From Tessaracoccus flavescens (GTDB lineage Bacteria; Actinomycetota; Actinomycetes; Propionibacteriales; Propionibacteriaceae), in NCBI GenBank assembly GCA_020741375.1, contig DYZF01000041.1, positions 1 to 9,192 of the forward strand: a stretch of DNA of 9,192 nt. The letters are read 5' to 3'. The notes beneath the pieces are model-generated. The model was not told the DNA's origin. It searched no databases and saw only the letters and a program-made list of their open reading frames with translations. Positions 1 to 7,526 of the stretch are shown here, piece after piece. The stretch's first letter is position 1, and every line of letters starts with the position of its first letter. A program made the translations under genes and the position numbers.

Positions 1-516
1 CAGGATCGCCGAGACTGAATCGTCGGGTTCTGGAGCAGCTAGGCGGACCTTCGCCGAATACACCGCACCGGGGACGGCCGAGCGTAACGCCCCTCCCCCG
101 TCACCCGCGGCAACGATCAGCACCGGCTGACGAGCCGAAAACTGCCTGCCGCGCGCTTGGAGGCCGAGCAGCTCCGCGCGGGCGATGACGGCGGTGGGCC
201 GGATGATCGGCTCTGCCGCTACGCGTACCTGCACGGTGGCGACGGCGCGGTCTGCGGCGAACTCCGCCACGGGTGAGCTGTGACGCTGCCACGAGACGAC
301 TCCGGACACAGCGACGGTGATCGCCAGCACCGCCACCGCGACGGCGGCGAGGATCCAGCGAAGCCGCAGGGCTGCAAGGATGATCAGCAGAGCACCGACA
401 GCCATCGCGAGGATGACACCCGGCTCCAGCGTCCAGCCCGTGGTGCCGAACCACGCCCCCGCCCACGACGCCAGCGCCACCGGCACCAAGCGCCAATCGT
501 GCAGGGCTGAGCTCAC
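1..516 (-). CDS. comEC: ComEC/Rec2 family DNA-uptake channel, N-terminal part (cut by window edge)
   Basis: This is the first 172 codons of a larger membrane protein that runs off the left edge. ComEC forms the cytoplasmic-membrane channel through which single-stranded DNA enters during natural transformation. Reading the minus strand from a GTG at 516 gives a protein starting SSALHDWRLVPVALASWAG. It has hydrophobic helices at about residues 10-28, 34-50 and 54-75, then a polar beta-rich stretch (about 90-172) that fits the N-terminal DUF4131/OB-fold region of the family. The competence-metallo-beta-lactamase parts lie outside the window. The start is chosen because GTGA overlaps the comEA stop by four bases, typical of translational coupling. 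No strong Shine-Dalgarno sequence precedes it. Identity rests on the hydrophobic pattern plus the comEA neighbour. In actinobacteria these genes are often present without proven natural competence. Confidence 0.85.
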   Translation of the reverse strand, partial: MSSALHDWRLVPVALASWAGAWFGTTGWTLEPGVILAMAVGALLIILAALRLRWILAAVAVAVLAITVAVSGVVSWQRHSSPVAEFAADRAVATVQVRVAAEPIIRPTAVIARAELLGLQARGRQFSARQPVLIVAAGDGGGALRSAVPGAVYSAKVRLAAPEPDDSVSAIL

Positions 517-1298
517 GACACCGCCACCAGCGGGCGCAGCTTGTCGAACGTCTTCGGACCGATCCCGCTGACCTCCTGCAGCTCCTCCACCGACGTGAAC
601 CGGCCGTGCTCCTCCCGCCACGCGACGATCGCTCCAGCCATGACGGGCCCAACCCCAGGTAGCGATTCGAGCTCACCCGCGGAGGCCGAATTGAGATTGA
701 GTTGCCCTCCCGGTGCACCGCCGCCACCGGAGGGATGGCCGGCTCCGGAGACCTCCCCAACCGGCTCTGCGTCCGTGCCGATCATGATCTGCATGCCGTC
801 GGCCAAGGGCTGCGCAAGGTTGAGGCCAGCGGGGTTCGCGTCGGGGGCGAGCCCACCCGCTGCGACGATCGCCTCTTCGACGATGGCCCCGACCGGTAGG
901 GAGACGACGCCGGGTGCGGCGACGGCACCCGCCACATGCACGCGCACCCGGGGCACCGGAGACGGGGTGGGCGACGGCGGGCTGTCCACGACGGGCGCCA
1001 CCACCGGCACCTCGGTGGCTGCGCTGCGCCCCATCGCCGCAACTGCAACGCCAACGCCGCACAGCACCAAGATCGCGAGGATGACGAGGTGTTTGCGGGT
1101 GAGCGGACGCGGGTGTGAAAGGGCACCGTCCAGCCGCGACGGCAAGTCTGGAGCGGGCCCGGGCACCGGATCCGGATCGGGATCAGGCTCCGCGTCGAGT
1201 TCCGGCTCGTGCAGCGCGCGCCGAGGTGCGCTGAGCGGAGCCTGGCCCGCACTGACATACGCCAGGCGGGCCCGGGCTAGTTCGTCACTGGCCTGCAT
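513..1298 (-). CDS. comEA: ComEA family competence DNA-binding protein (SLBB + helix-hairpin-helix)
   Basis: ComEA is a membrane-anchored DNA receptor that binds incoming double-stranded DNA outside the cell and hands it to ComEC. The 261-residue product has a cytoplasmic N-terminus with a low-complexity Asp-Pro run (about 36-51), one membrane helix (about 70-89), and a Pro/Ser-rich linker (101-117). An SLBB domain follows (about 118-173, VHVAGAVAAPGVVSLPVGA), then a Gly-rich spacer (184-198) and a C-terminal paired helix-hairpin-helix domain (about 200-259). That domain carries the family signatures NLNSASAGELESLPGVGP and VSGIGPKTFDKL. The start at 1298 is an ATG with GGAG only two bases upstream, so the exact start is less sure than the domain assignment. 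It lies 63 bases downstream of leuS on the same strand, so it may be read from leuS or from its own promoter. Confidence 0.95.
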   Translation of the reverse strand: MQASDELARARLAYVSAGQAPLSAPRRALHEPELDAEPDPDPDPVPGPAPDLPSRLDGALSHPRPLTRKHLVILAILVLCGVGVAVAAMGRSAATEVPVVAPVVDSPPSPTPSPVPRVRVHVAGAVAAPGVVSLPVGAIVEEAIVAAGGLAPDANPAGLNLAQPLADGMQIMIGTDAEPVGEVSGAGHPSGGGGAPGGQLNLNSASAGELESLPGVGPVMAGAIVAWREEHGRFTSVEELQEVSGIGPKTFDKLRPLVAVS

Positions 1299-1321
1299 GT
1301 CTCCATACTCGGAAACCTGCC

Positions 1322-1341
1322 GCCCGAAATTTCATTCGGGC
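1322..1341 (-). terminator. Hairpin between leuS and comEA, possible weak terminator or attenuator
   Basis: A perfect 7-bp inverted repeat, GCCCGAA and TTCGGGC, surrounds a 6-base loop in the 63-base gap between the leuS stop and the comEA start. No T-run follows on the minus strand, so a classical intrinsic terminator is not supported. A U-less actinobacterial-style terminator, an mRNA processing site or chance are all possible. Confidence 0.35.
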
Positions 1342-1361
1342 ATCGGCCTGTGGAGAACTGC

Positions 1362-3830
1362 TTACTGGCCTGGGACCAACGACAACATCTTCGGCAGGCG
1401 TGCAATCACCTTGAGCACGCTCCGGCCGGCCAGCGACCGCTGCACGCCCTCGTCGGCCATGGCCATGGCCAGCGCCTCATCCTCCGCGATCGAGGTGGGA
1501 ACCTCCAGCTTGGCGCGAACCTTGCCCTGAATCTGCACCACCATCGTGACGGTGTCGTCGACCGTCAGGGACGGGTCGGCCGTCGGCCACGTGCTGTTGG
1601 CGACGGACGGGGGCAGCCCGAGGACTTCCCACATCTCCTCCGCCACGTACGGAGCCACGACGCTGAGGGATTGCGCGATGAACATCGCGGCTTCCCGCAC
1701 AGCGGGATCCGCGGCGCCTGCACCCGAATCGATCGTCTTACGGGCGGCGTTGACCAACTCCATCGTGCGGGCGACGGCCACGTTGAACCGGCCGGACTCC
1801 AGCAGCGTGGAGATCTCGACGATGGCCTTGTGCGTCGCCTTGCGCAGTGCAGGATCGCCCTCGCTGAAGTTGGCGCGGGCGTCGGACGTCACGTCGGCGG
1901 CGATGCGGTAGGCGCGCTGGAGGAACTTCAGGCTCGACTGCGGCGACACTTCCGCCCAGTCGATATCGTCCTCCGGCGGGCCGGCGAACACCATGGTGAG
2001 GCGCACGGCGTCGACGCCGTACTCGTCGATCTGCTTGCCGAGATCCACGCCGTTGCCGAGCGACTTGCTCATCGCCTTGCCCTGATTGATGACCTGCCCC
2101 TGGTTGAGGAGGCGCAGCATGGGCTCGTCGAAGTCCACCATGCCCATGTCGCGCAGCACCTTGGAGAAGAAGCGCATGTAGAGCAGGTGGAGGATCGCGT
2201 GCTCGACGCCGCCGACGTACTGCGCCACCGGCATCCAGTTCTTCACGTCCTCCGGGTTGAACGGCCCGTCGGTGTAGCCGGGCGAGCAGTAGCGGAAGAA
2301 GTACCACGACGAATCGACGAAGGTGTCCATGGTGTCGGTGTCGCGCTGGGCGGGGCCGCCGCAGGTGGGGCATTCGACGTTGACCCAGTCGGTGGCCGAC
2401 GCCAGCGGCGACGTGCCCTTGGGCGCCAGTGCTGCACCGCGGAGATCCGGCAGACGGACGGGGAGTTGCTCGTCGGGGACGGGCACCTCGCCGCAGCTGT
2501 CACAGTGGATGATCGGAATGGGGCAGCCCCAGAAGCGCTGACGGGACAGCAGCCAGTCGCGCAGGCGGAACTGGATCGTCCCGGTGCCCTGCCCGTTGGC
2601 TTCCAGTTGTTCGATGATGCGAGCAACACCTGAGGCCTTGTCGGTCAGCCCGTCCAGCGGACCTGAGTTCAGGTAGGCCCCGTCGCCGGCGGTGGCGACG
2701 CCGGTCTCGGCCGGATCCGTGCCATCAACGTCGAGGACGGTGCGCACGTTGAGGCCGAACTTGCGGGCGAAATCCAGATCTCGCTGATCGTGCGCCGGGA
2801 CGGCCATGATGGCGCCGGTGCCGTAGTCGGCCAGCACGTAATCGGCGGCCCAAATCGGGATCTGCTCGCCGTTGACCGGGTTGGTGGCGTAGACGCCGAG
2901 CCACACGCCGGTCTTCTCATTCTCGGTGGACTGACGCTCGATCTCGGTGCTCTTCTTCACCTGCTCGAGGTAGGCCTCGAACGCAGGCCGCTGCTCGTCG
3001 GTGACGAGTTCCTGGGCCAGTTCGCCGTCGGGGGCCACCACCATGAACGTGGCGCCGAAGAGGGTATCGGGGCGGGTGGTGAACACCGTGATGGGCTTGT
3101 CGCGCCCATCGACGGCGAAATCGACGTGGGCGCCCTCAGAGCGGCCGATCCAGTTGCGCTGCATTGCCAGCACGTGATCCGGCCAGCCACCCTCCAACTG
3201 CGCCATGTCGTCGAGCAGTTCCTGCGCGTAATCGGTGATCTTGAAGTACCACTGGTTCAGCTTGCGCTTGGTGACCTCCGTCTTGCAGCGCTCGCAGGCG
3301 CCGTTGACGACCTGCTCGTTCGCCAGAACCGTTTGGTCCTTGGGGCACCAGTTGACGAAGGAATCCTTGCGGTAGGCCAGACCACGCTCGTAGAAGCGGT
3401 TGAACAGCCACTGGGTCCACTTGTAGTAATCCTCATCGGAGGTGTGGAGACGGCGCGACCAATCGAGGCTCAAGCCGTACCGCTTGAACGAGCGGGCCTG
3501 GGTCTCGATGTTGTTGTAGGTCCACGTGGCCGGGTGGGAATCCGCCTTGATCGCCGCGTTCTCCGCGGGCAGGCCGAAGGAATCCCAGCCGATGGGGTGC
3601 ATCACGTCGTAGCCCTTGAGGCGCCAGTACCGCGACACCACGTCGCCCATGGCGTAGGCCTCGGCGTGGCCCATGTGGAGATCGCCCGACGGGTAGGGGA
3701 ACATGTCGAGGACGTAGCGTCGCTCGCGGCTGCCGTCGTCGCGGGGGCGGAAGGTCTCGTCTTCCTCCCAGAACGCCTGCCACTTCTCTTGGGCTTGGAC
3801 CTTGTCGTACTGGCCGGCCTCTTGGCTCAC
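1362..3830 (-). CDS. leuS: Leucyl-tRNA synthetase
   Basis: This class Ia synthetase charges tRNA-Leu with leucine in the cytoplasm and edits mischarged tRNA. Numbering is from the GTG at 3830 (822 residues, normal for bacterial LeuRS). The HIGH motif is HMGH at 52-55 ([13 protein letters not shown]). A zinc-type cluster has C162, C179 and C182. The CP1 editing domain shows the Thr-rich TVFTTRPDT (248-256) and VPAHDQRD (344-351), whose final Asp matches the conserved editing Asp. A second Cys set is C443/C446 and C487/C490. The KMSKS loop reads AMSKS (586-590), so the first Lys is replaced. The anticodon-binding helices start at about 640, and the C-terminal tRNA-binding domain (about 762-822) ends in [15 protein letters not shown]. 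The start was chosen because AGGAG lies six bases before the GTG. An upstream ATG at 3884 would add 18 residues unlike the family and would start inside the apparent promoter. Confidence 0.97.
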   Translation of the reverse strand: MSQEAGQYDKVQAQEKWQAFWEEDETFRPRDDGSRERRYVLDMFPYPSGDLHMGHAEAYAMGDVVSRYWRLKGYDVMHPIGWDSFGLPAENAAIKADSHPATWTYNNIETQARSFKRYGLSLDWSRRLHTSDEDYYKWTQWLFNRFYERGLAYRKDSFVNWCPKDQTVLANEQVVNGACERCKTEVTKRKLNQWYFKITDYAQELLDDMAQLEGGWPDHVLAMQRNWIGRSEGAHVDFAVDGRDKPITVFTTRPDTLFGATFMVVAPDGELAQELVTDEQRPAFEAYLEQVKKSTEIERQSTENEKTGVWLGVYATNPVNGEQIPIWAADYVLADYGTGAIMAVPAHDQRDLDFARKFGLNVRTVLDVDGTDPAETGVATAGDGAYLNSGPLDGLTDKASGVARIIEQLEANGQGTGTIQFRLRDWLLSRQRFWGCPIPIIHCDSCGEVPVPDEQLPVRLPDLRGAALAPKGTSPLASATDWVNVECPTCGGPAQRDTDTMDTFVDSSWYFFRYCSPGYTDGPFNPEDVKNWMPVAQYVGGVEHAILHLLYMRFFSKVLRDMGMVDFDEPMLRLLNQGQVINQGKAMSKSLGNGVDLGKQIDEYGVDAVRLTMVFAGPPEDDIDWAEVSPQSSLKFLQRAYRIAADVTSDARANFSEGDPALRKATHKAIVEISTLLESGRFNVAVARTMELVNAARKTIDSGAGAADPAVREAAMFIAQSLSVVAPYVAEEMWEVLGLPPSVANSTWPTADPSLTVDDTVTMVVQIQGKVRAKLEVPTSIAEDEALAMAMADEGVQRSLAGRSVLKVIARLPKMLSLVPGQ

Positions 3831-3836
3831 CGCTGA

Positions 3837-3841
3837 CTCCT
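3837..3841 (-). promoter_or_regulatory. Ribosome-binding site that fixes the leuS start
   Basis: On the minus strand AGGAG is followed by six bases (TCAGCG) and then GTG at 3830. This is the best Shine-Dalgarno match seen in the window and argues against the longer reading from 3884. Confidence 0.8.
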
Positions 3842-3860
3842 GAATTAACACGTCTCCACA

Positions 3861-3874
3861 GCGCCGGACGGCGC
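3861..3874 (-). other. Perfect GC dyad in the leuS leader
   Basis: The 14-base sequence GCGCCGGACGGCGC is a perfect dyad (GCGCCG and CGGCGC around GA). It sits between the sugar-kinase stop and the leuS ribosome-binding site. If transcription starts about seven bases after the TATATT box it would form a hairpin at the very 5' end of the leuS mRNA. With no T-run after it, a terminator for the kinase gene is possible but weak. Nothing resembling a T-box leader fits in this short space. Confidence 0.4.
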
Positions 3875-3882
3875 AAGGCCTC

Positions 3883-3888
3883 AATATA
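3883..3888 (-). promoter_or_regulatory. Putative -10 box of a leuS promoter
   Basis: The minus strand shows TATATT in a GC-rich surrounding, matching the TANNNT -10 consensus. It lies 52 bases before the GTG start, leaving room for a leader of about 45 bases that contains the GC dyad and the AGGAG. No good -35 hexamer is visible; the nearest candidate, CTGAGA with a 19-base spacer, is weak. Confidence 0.45.
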
Positions 3889-3909
3889 CCGCTCGCCGCG
3901 GCATACCTC

Positions 3910-4830
3910 TCAGCCGAGGAACGCGTCCACTTCGGCCGCGGTTGGCGGCTGGGCGCCCTTCCTCGTGCACACGATCGCCGCGGCCGCAGCGCCGCGCGTC
4001 AACGCGGCGGGGACGTCGTCCGGATCCTCGGCGTAGGCGGAGAGGAACCCCGCCATGAAGGTATCGCCGGCGCCGACGGTGTCCTCGACGTCGACCGCGA
4101 AGCCGGGAACCTTGATCCGTCGGCCATCGGGTTTGACGGCCACGACACCGTCGGCGCCCAACGTGACGATGAACATGGCCAAGCCGAACTCCTCGGCCCA
4201 CGCCCCGGCGAAGCTGAGCGGATCACCGTCGTCATCGACGAGCCACGCGATGTCTTCGTCGGAGGCCTTCACGATGCCACCGTGATTTCCCACGGCGCGC
4301 ATGAGATCCGTGACGAGCCCGAAGTACTCCTGACGATCCGGCAGGCACGACGGCCGAACGTTGAGGTCGTAACTCACGGCGGCGTCGGTGCGGTTGATGA
4401 AGTTGAGCACGGGCTTGGCTCCGGGGCCGATGACCGCGCCGATGCTGCCGAAGTGCAGCCAATCGTCGCCGTCGAGCTCCGGGAACTCCTCCTTGCGCCA
4501 GTTGAAGTTGGAGGTTTGATCGAAGTGGAATGTGTAGCTGGCCTTGCCCTGCTCGTCGAGCGAGACCACGGCAACCGAGGTTGGATCATCCGTGTGGACT
4601 GCAAGTCCGAGATTGACGTTGGCTGCAGCGAGGTGGCTGCGCAGTTGGCGTCCGAAGGCGTCGGAGCTGATCCGGCCGAGGAAGTGGGAATCGCAGCCCA
4701 GCTTGGCCAGGGCCGCGGCCGTATTGAGCGGCCCGCCCCCCGATCTGGCGATCCAGCGACTCTCGGCCGAGGACAACTCCTCCTCCTGCATGAGATCAAT
4801 AAGGGCTTCACCGCACACCACGAAACGCAT
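3910..4830 (-). CDS. PfkB-family carbohydrate kinase (fructokinase-like)
   Basis: This cytosolic ATP-dependent kinase of the ribokinase/PfkB family phosphorylates a sugar or nucleoside hydroxyl. The 306-residue length is usual. The N-terminus [14 protein letters not shown] is the typical first strand. PfkB signature 1 is [15 protein letters not shown] (31-45), followed by [11 protein letters not shown] (50-60). YDLNVRPS lies at 154-161. PfkB signature 2, [16 protein letters not shown] (250-265), contains the anion hole and the catalytic base Asp256. The overall pattern resembles fructokinases, but the substrate cannot be told from sequence and no transporter or hydrolase neighbour points to one. 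The ATG at 4830 lies inside the end of the DUF4192 gene (23-base overlap) and has no Shine-Dalgarno sequence, but TACTAT sits six bases before it, so a separate leaderless transcript is possible. leuS follows 79 bases downstream. Confidence 0.9.
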   Translation of the reverse strand: MRFVVCGEALIDLMQEEELSSAESRWIARSGGGPLNTAAALAKLGCDSHFLGRISSDAFGRQLRSHLAAANVNLGLAVHTDDPTSVAVVSLDEQGKASYTFHFDQTSNFNWRKEEFPELDGDDWLHFGSIGAVIGPGAKPVLNFINRTDAAVSYDLNVRPSCLPDRQEYFGLVTDLMRAVGNHGGIVKASDEDIAWLVDDDGDPLSFAGAWAEEFGLAMFIVTLGADGVVAVKPDGRRIKVPGFAVDVEDTVGAGDTFMAGFLSAYAEDPDDVPAALTRGAAAAAIVCTRKGAQPPTAAEVDAFLG

Positions 4831-5734
4831 GGCCCAATAGTACTGATCTGAAGTGCCGCGGCGGGATGGCTTCCCGATGGACTTGCACCAGCAGTTGGCC
4901 GATGGGATGGCGCGGGTTGATCCGCTGCAACTGCTGCAGGCACGACGAGTGTGCCGCTCCCCTGCCGCTGAGGTAGCTGGCGAACCCCAAGAGCGCCACC
5001 ACCGTCGCCTCCGCTTCCGGTGGCGCCACGCGCCTGGCTGCGGCGAGATTGGGCCACATGGCCTCGGCGGTGGCCTCGCTCAGGCGGGCGAGAACGGCGG
5101 CGGCGCATTCCTCGTCGGCCAGGGTCAACGCGAGGAAGAGCGCATCAAAGGGCGACAGCTCCTCCATCGATTCAACGTATGCGCCCAAGACGTCGAGGCG
5201 GCCGGCCGCTCCGAGGCCGGCCACCTGATCCCCGCACAGTTCTTCAGTCTCCGCGCCGAGGCGCTCGTGCAACTCCACCGGCGCCACCGCTTCGCGTCTG
5301 CCTCGGGTGATGGGCATTCCGTTGTACACGGCCTCAGCCGCCAAGGTGCTGGCGGGATCGTCGCATTGGAGCACGTATTCCTCCTCGTCGACGGCCCAGG
5401 TGGTGTGACCATCTGTGATGAGGGACGGGAACGTGACCGTGGGGCCGAGCAGCTCCGCCACCTGACGCACCTGCGGGTACGCGTCGTGCAGTTCCCCGTA
5501 CCCCAGCACCGTGAGCCCACAGTGACCAGAGTTGGCCGCCGCCTGAAGGATCTGCTCAACCACGCCCTCCAGCTCAGCACGCGGGAGCGAGAGATCGAAG
5601 CGAGCGCAGAACTTGGCGCACGAATCGCCGATTCCTAGCACGACGATGGATTCCTCTGGCCGAAACCCCAGCAGCAGCGATGGGAGCGCCAGCACATCCG
5701 AGCGGCTTGTGATGCGAACTGAAGATGTTGTCAT
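4808..5734 (-). CDS. DUF4192 domain-containing protein, function unknown
   Basis: The 308-residue soluble protein has the hallmarks of the actinobacterial DUF4192 family. The N-terminus reads VRITSRSDVLALPSLLLGFRPEESIVVLG (about 6-34). A conserved C-terminal helical part, about 257-286, reads VVALLGFASYLSGRGAAHSSCLQQL and then an Asn-Pro-Arg-His stretch. There is no signal peptide, membrane helix or recognisable catalytic motif. It has several Cys residues (about positions 38, 42, 72 and 125) without a metal-site spacing I recognise. The ATG at 5734 is preferred because the family begins just before the RITS motif. A GTG at 5791 would add 19 residues (MHRLASAWEIRHQVCEYGG) and cannot be excluded. 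Its end overlaps the sugar kinase start by 23 bases, suggesting joint expression, though that does not reveal its role. Confidence 0.85.
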   Translation of the reverse strand: MTTSSVRITSRSDVLALPSLLLGFRPEESIVVLGIGDSCAKFCARFDLSLPRAELEGVVEQILQAAANSGHCGLTVLGYGELHDAYPQVRQVAELLGPTVTFPSLITDGHTTWAVDEEEYVLQCDDPASTLAAEAVYNGMPITRGRREAVAPVELHERLGAETEELCGDQVAGLGAAGRLDVLGAYVESMEELSPFDALFLALTLADEECAAAVLARLSEATAEAMWPNLAAARRVAPPEAEATVVALLGFASYLSGRGAAHSSCLQQLQRINPRHPIGQLLVQVHREAIPPRHFRSVLLGHAFRGVR

Positions 5735-5891
5735 GCCACCGTATTCGCAAACCTGATGACGGATTTCCCACGCCGAAGCCAATCTGTGCACAACTCCCAG
5801 CCCTAGGCTGCTGCCATCGACGAAACGTTCCCCATGCCTGAAGTCGACTTCCGACCCGAATGATTGTGGCCGCTAGCTAGGCTTCTTCACT
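5735..5891. promoter_or_regulatory. Divergent intergenic region between the DUF4192 gene and the membrane-protein gene
   Basis: This 157-base gap separates two divergently read genes and must hold both promoters unless the DUF4192 protein starts at 5791. TAGGCT occurs twice on the plus strand (5804-5809 and 5878-5883). The first copy overlaps a small dyad, AGCC-CTA-GGCT. No convincing -35 hexamer or known operator was recognised. Confidence 0.5.
5878..5883 (+). promoter_or_regulatory. Putative -10 box of the 5892 gene, leaderless candidate
   Basis: TAGGCT matches TANNNT and ends eight bases before the ATG at 5892. No Shine-Dalgarno sequence lies between them (TCTTCACT). Transcription would start at or next to the ATG. 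No -35 box is evident. Confidence 0.4.
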
Positions 5892-6530
5892 ATGAGCAAC
5901 CAGCAGTGGCCTTCTGGGGGCAACCAGCCCAACAATCCTTGGGCGCAGCAGGACCCGAACTGGCGTCCGCCCCAGTTCCACGACGCCCAGGGCCGCGATC
6001 CGCGCCAGCCCTTCGGCCAGCCTGCCGCTGCGCCTCCTCCGCCGGAGCAATGGGAGCCGCCGAAGCAGTCGAAGAAGTCGCTGTGGCTGGTACTGGGCGC
6101 CGTGGCGGCCATCGCGGCGCTCGTGATCGGGCTTCAATTGTTCTCCAGTTCCTCACCGGAGGCTCAATCCAGCGAGACGAACGGTCCCAACTTCGCTACC
6201 GCGTCGCCCAGCCGAACCGGCAACTACGTGCCGTTCGAGGGCAACGGCGACGGAACGTTCGAGATCGTCAGCTATGAGTGGACCGACGTCGGCGTGGATC
6301 TGCGGATCCGTGTGGACGTGGAGCACGGCGAGTTCGGATTCGGCGTGTTCGCCTTCACCAACGAGACCCGACACAGCTACGACCCCGTCGACATGCGGGC
6401 ATTCACCGTCACGGCGGGCACGCCCTACGAAGCTGACGTGTCCTTCGTCATGCCGCGCGCCGATTCCACCATCGTCCTGACGACGCCGTCGGGCAGGATC
6501 GCGCTCAACGCGCTGCCGATCAAGGGCTAA
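5892..6530 (+). CDS. Single-pass membrane protein with Gln/Pro-rich cytoplasmic tail, function unknown
   Basis: I do not recognise a named family. The 212-residue product has a low-complexity N-terminal tail rich in Gln, Asn, Pro and Trp (1-60, for example MSNQQWPSGGNQPNNPWAQQ), a short basic-polar patch KQSKK (58-62), and one membrane helix (about 63-84). A Ser-rich linker (85-110) and a compact beta-rich outer domain (about 111-212, with SYEWTDVGVDLRIRVDVEHGEFGFGVFAF) complete it. The layout predicts the tail inside and the domain outside. Such Pro/Gln-rich tails plus one helix are common in actinobacterial surface proteins. The outer domain might be an immunoglobulin-like (DUF4352-type) fold, but that is a guess. 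It has no Cys and no lipobox. It is the only plus-strand gene here and ends tail-to-tail with the transporter gene. Confidence 0.85.
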   Translation: MSNQQWPSGGNQPNNPWAQQDPNWRPPQFHDAQGRDPRQPFGQPAAAPPPPEQWEPPKQSKKSLWLVLGAVAAIAALVIGLQLFSSSSPEAQSSETNGPNFATASPSRTGNYVPFEGNGDGTFEIVSYEWTDVGVDLRIRVDVEHGEFGFGVFAFTNETRHSYDPVDMRAFTVTAGTPYEADVSFVMPRADSTIVLTTPSGRIALNALPIKG

Positions 6531-7468
6531 TCGAGCGGTGGCTCGGCCAGCGCCGCGGCCACCTCTGCCTCGTGCTTGGCGCGCTCTTCGATGGCGTCCG
6601 GGTGATCCTTCGAGAGCCGCATGACCCCGTAGACGGCGAGGGCACCGAAGGCGGCCATCGCGATCGCGGGCAGCGGGCCCATCTTGGCGCCCTCACCTAG
6701 GACGATCAGCCCGAACAGCACCGCAACGAACGGGTCCACCGTCGTCATGGTGCCGACCGTGATCTCCGCCGGCCCGGAGGCGTAGCCCTGCTGGATCATC
6801 CACACGCCCAAGCCGTAGCACGCGAGCATCATGAGGACGGTGGCGACGAACTCCCACTGCAACCAGTGCACGTCGGGGTGCTTGATCAGCTCCATGGCCG
6901 CCTTCATCAGGCCCGACGCTAGGCCGTAGAAGATGGCGCCCACCGAGGACCAGACCATGGCCTTCGCCCAGGCCGGAGCCTTGAGCGCCACCATCGACAG
7001 CGCGGCGCAAATGACGCACACCACGATGAAGGAGATCAGCATGGGCATGAACTGAGGCTGTTCAACGTCGGAGGCGTACAGGGAGGAGAAGATCGTGAAG
7101 CCGACGACGCCCAGCACCGTGATGCCGACAGAGGCCCACAGCTTGGGGGTCAACTGGTGCTTGTGGATCTTCGCGGCGAGCAGGACCGACCACGGCACCG
7201 CGAGGATGCCCACCGGCTGCACCACAGTGACCGGCGCGAACGACAACGCGATGAGGTGGATGGCGGCGCCGGTGAAGACGAACAGGAGCCCAAGAAGCCA
7301 CTTGGGAATCTTGAACAGGCGCAGCAGGCCGGCGATGGTGAGCTTGTTGGACGACGCGCGCCCATTGGGATCGAAGGTGCTCTTCACACCCAGGCTCTGA
7401 AGGATGGCTCCACTCGCAAAGAGGAACGAGGAGACAACCTGCATGGCGATGGCGAGGGGGATCAGCAC
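6527..7468 (-). CDS. DMT-superfamily / NIPA-like membrane transporter
   Basis: The 313-residue integral membrane protein has about nine hydrophobic helices (roughly 3-25, 57-76, 80-99, 110-130, 139-161, 168-190, 207-225, 233-258, 264-283). A charged cytoplasmic tail follows, SKDHPDAIEERAKHEAEVAAALAEPPLD (about 286-313). Helix-end motifs such as APVTVVQPVGILAVPWSVLLAAK (78-100) and PAEITVGTMTTVDPFVAVLFGLIVLGE (233-259) show the internal two-repeat style of drug/metabolite transporters. They also recall the NIPA magnesium-transporter branch. The substrate is unknown. The start is a GTG at 7468 with no Shine-Dalgarno sequence, but with TACGAT six bases upstream. The stop TAG overlaps the convergent gene's TAA by four bases, so no terminator lies between them. 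Confidence 0.88.
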   Translation of the reverse strand: MLIPLAIAMQVVSSFLFASGAILQSLGVKSTFDPNGRASSNKLTIAGLLRLFKIPKWLLGLLFVFTGAAIHLIALSFAPVTVVQPVGILAVPWSVLLAAKIHKHQLTPKLWASVGITVLGVVGFTIFSSLYASDVEQPQFMPMLISFIVVCVICAALSMVALKAPAWAKAMVWSSVGAIFYGLASGLMKAAMELIKHPDVHWLQWEFVATVLMMLACYGLGVWMIQQGYASGPAEITVGTMTTVDPFVAVLFGLIVLGEGAKMGPLPAIAMAAFGALAVYGVMRLSKDHPDAIEERAKHEAEVAAALAEPPLD

Positions 7469-7474
7469 CCACGC

Positions 7475-7480
7475 ATCGTA
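7475..7480 (-). promoter_or_regulatory. Putative -10 box of the transporter gene, leaderless candidate
   Basis: TACGAT on the minus strand matches TANNNT and lies six bases (GCGTGG) before the GTG at 7468. The matching -35 position would fall inside the terminator hairpin at 7493-7526, so the terminator and this promoter would be packed together. No good -35 hexamer is visible. Confidence 0.4.
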
Positions 7481-7492
7481 GCCAACAACTGA

Positions 7493-7526
7493 AGCAGGCC
7501 GCGTACCTCTAGGGTCGCGGCCTGCT
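7493..7526 (-). terminator. Strong hairpin terminator after the L,D-transpeptidase gene
   Basis: A perfect 11-bp inverted repeat (AGCAGGCCGCG and CGCGGCCTGCT) encloses a 12-base loop. The loop can itself pair ACC with GGT, extending the stem past one bulged base. It lies 16 bases after the transpeptidase stop at 7543. On the minus strand it is followed by TTCAGTTGTT, a moderately T-rich stretch. This fits an intrinsic terminator that separates the transpeptidase transcript from the transporter gene. Confidence 0.75.

Noticed and set aside
101..760. Minus-strand open frame (219 codons) across the comEA/comEC junction
   Set aside because: It is out of frame with both conserved proteins; the translation is Arg/Gly-rich with no domain pattern.
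1180..1205. Short GGATC/GGATCGG-like repeats in comEA as a possible functional DNA repeat
   Set aside because: They simply encode the Asp-Pro low-complexity run of the cytoplasmic tail.
541..1530. Plus-strand open frame (329 codons) across comEA and the leuS end
   Set aside because: It is opposite the comEA domains and rich in Ser/Thr/Ala/Pro, a shadow of high-GC codon use.
1350..2633. Long plus-strand open frame (427 codons) opposite leuS
   Set aside because: It is antisense to a fully conserved leuS; its translation is His/Arg/Gly/Val-rich low-complexity, typical of the mirror frame of a GC-rich gene.
2790..3836. Long plus-strand open frame (348 codons) opposite the 5' half of leuS
   Set aside because: Same mirror-frame effect; it matches no family and has no start signals.
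3831..3884. N-terminal extension of LeuS from the ATG at 3884
   Set aside because: It overlaps the TATATT box and the leader dyad, adds 18 residues unlike LeuRS, and ignores the well-spaced AGGAG before the GTG at 3830.
4853..5638. Plus-strand open frame (261 codons) opposite the DUF4192 gene
   Set aside because: The minus-strand frame has the recognisable family motifs, so this one is a shadow.
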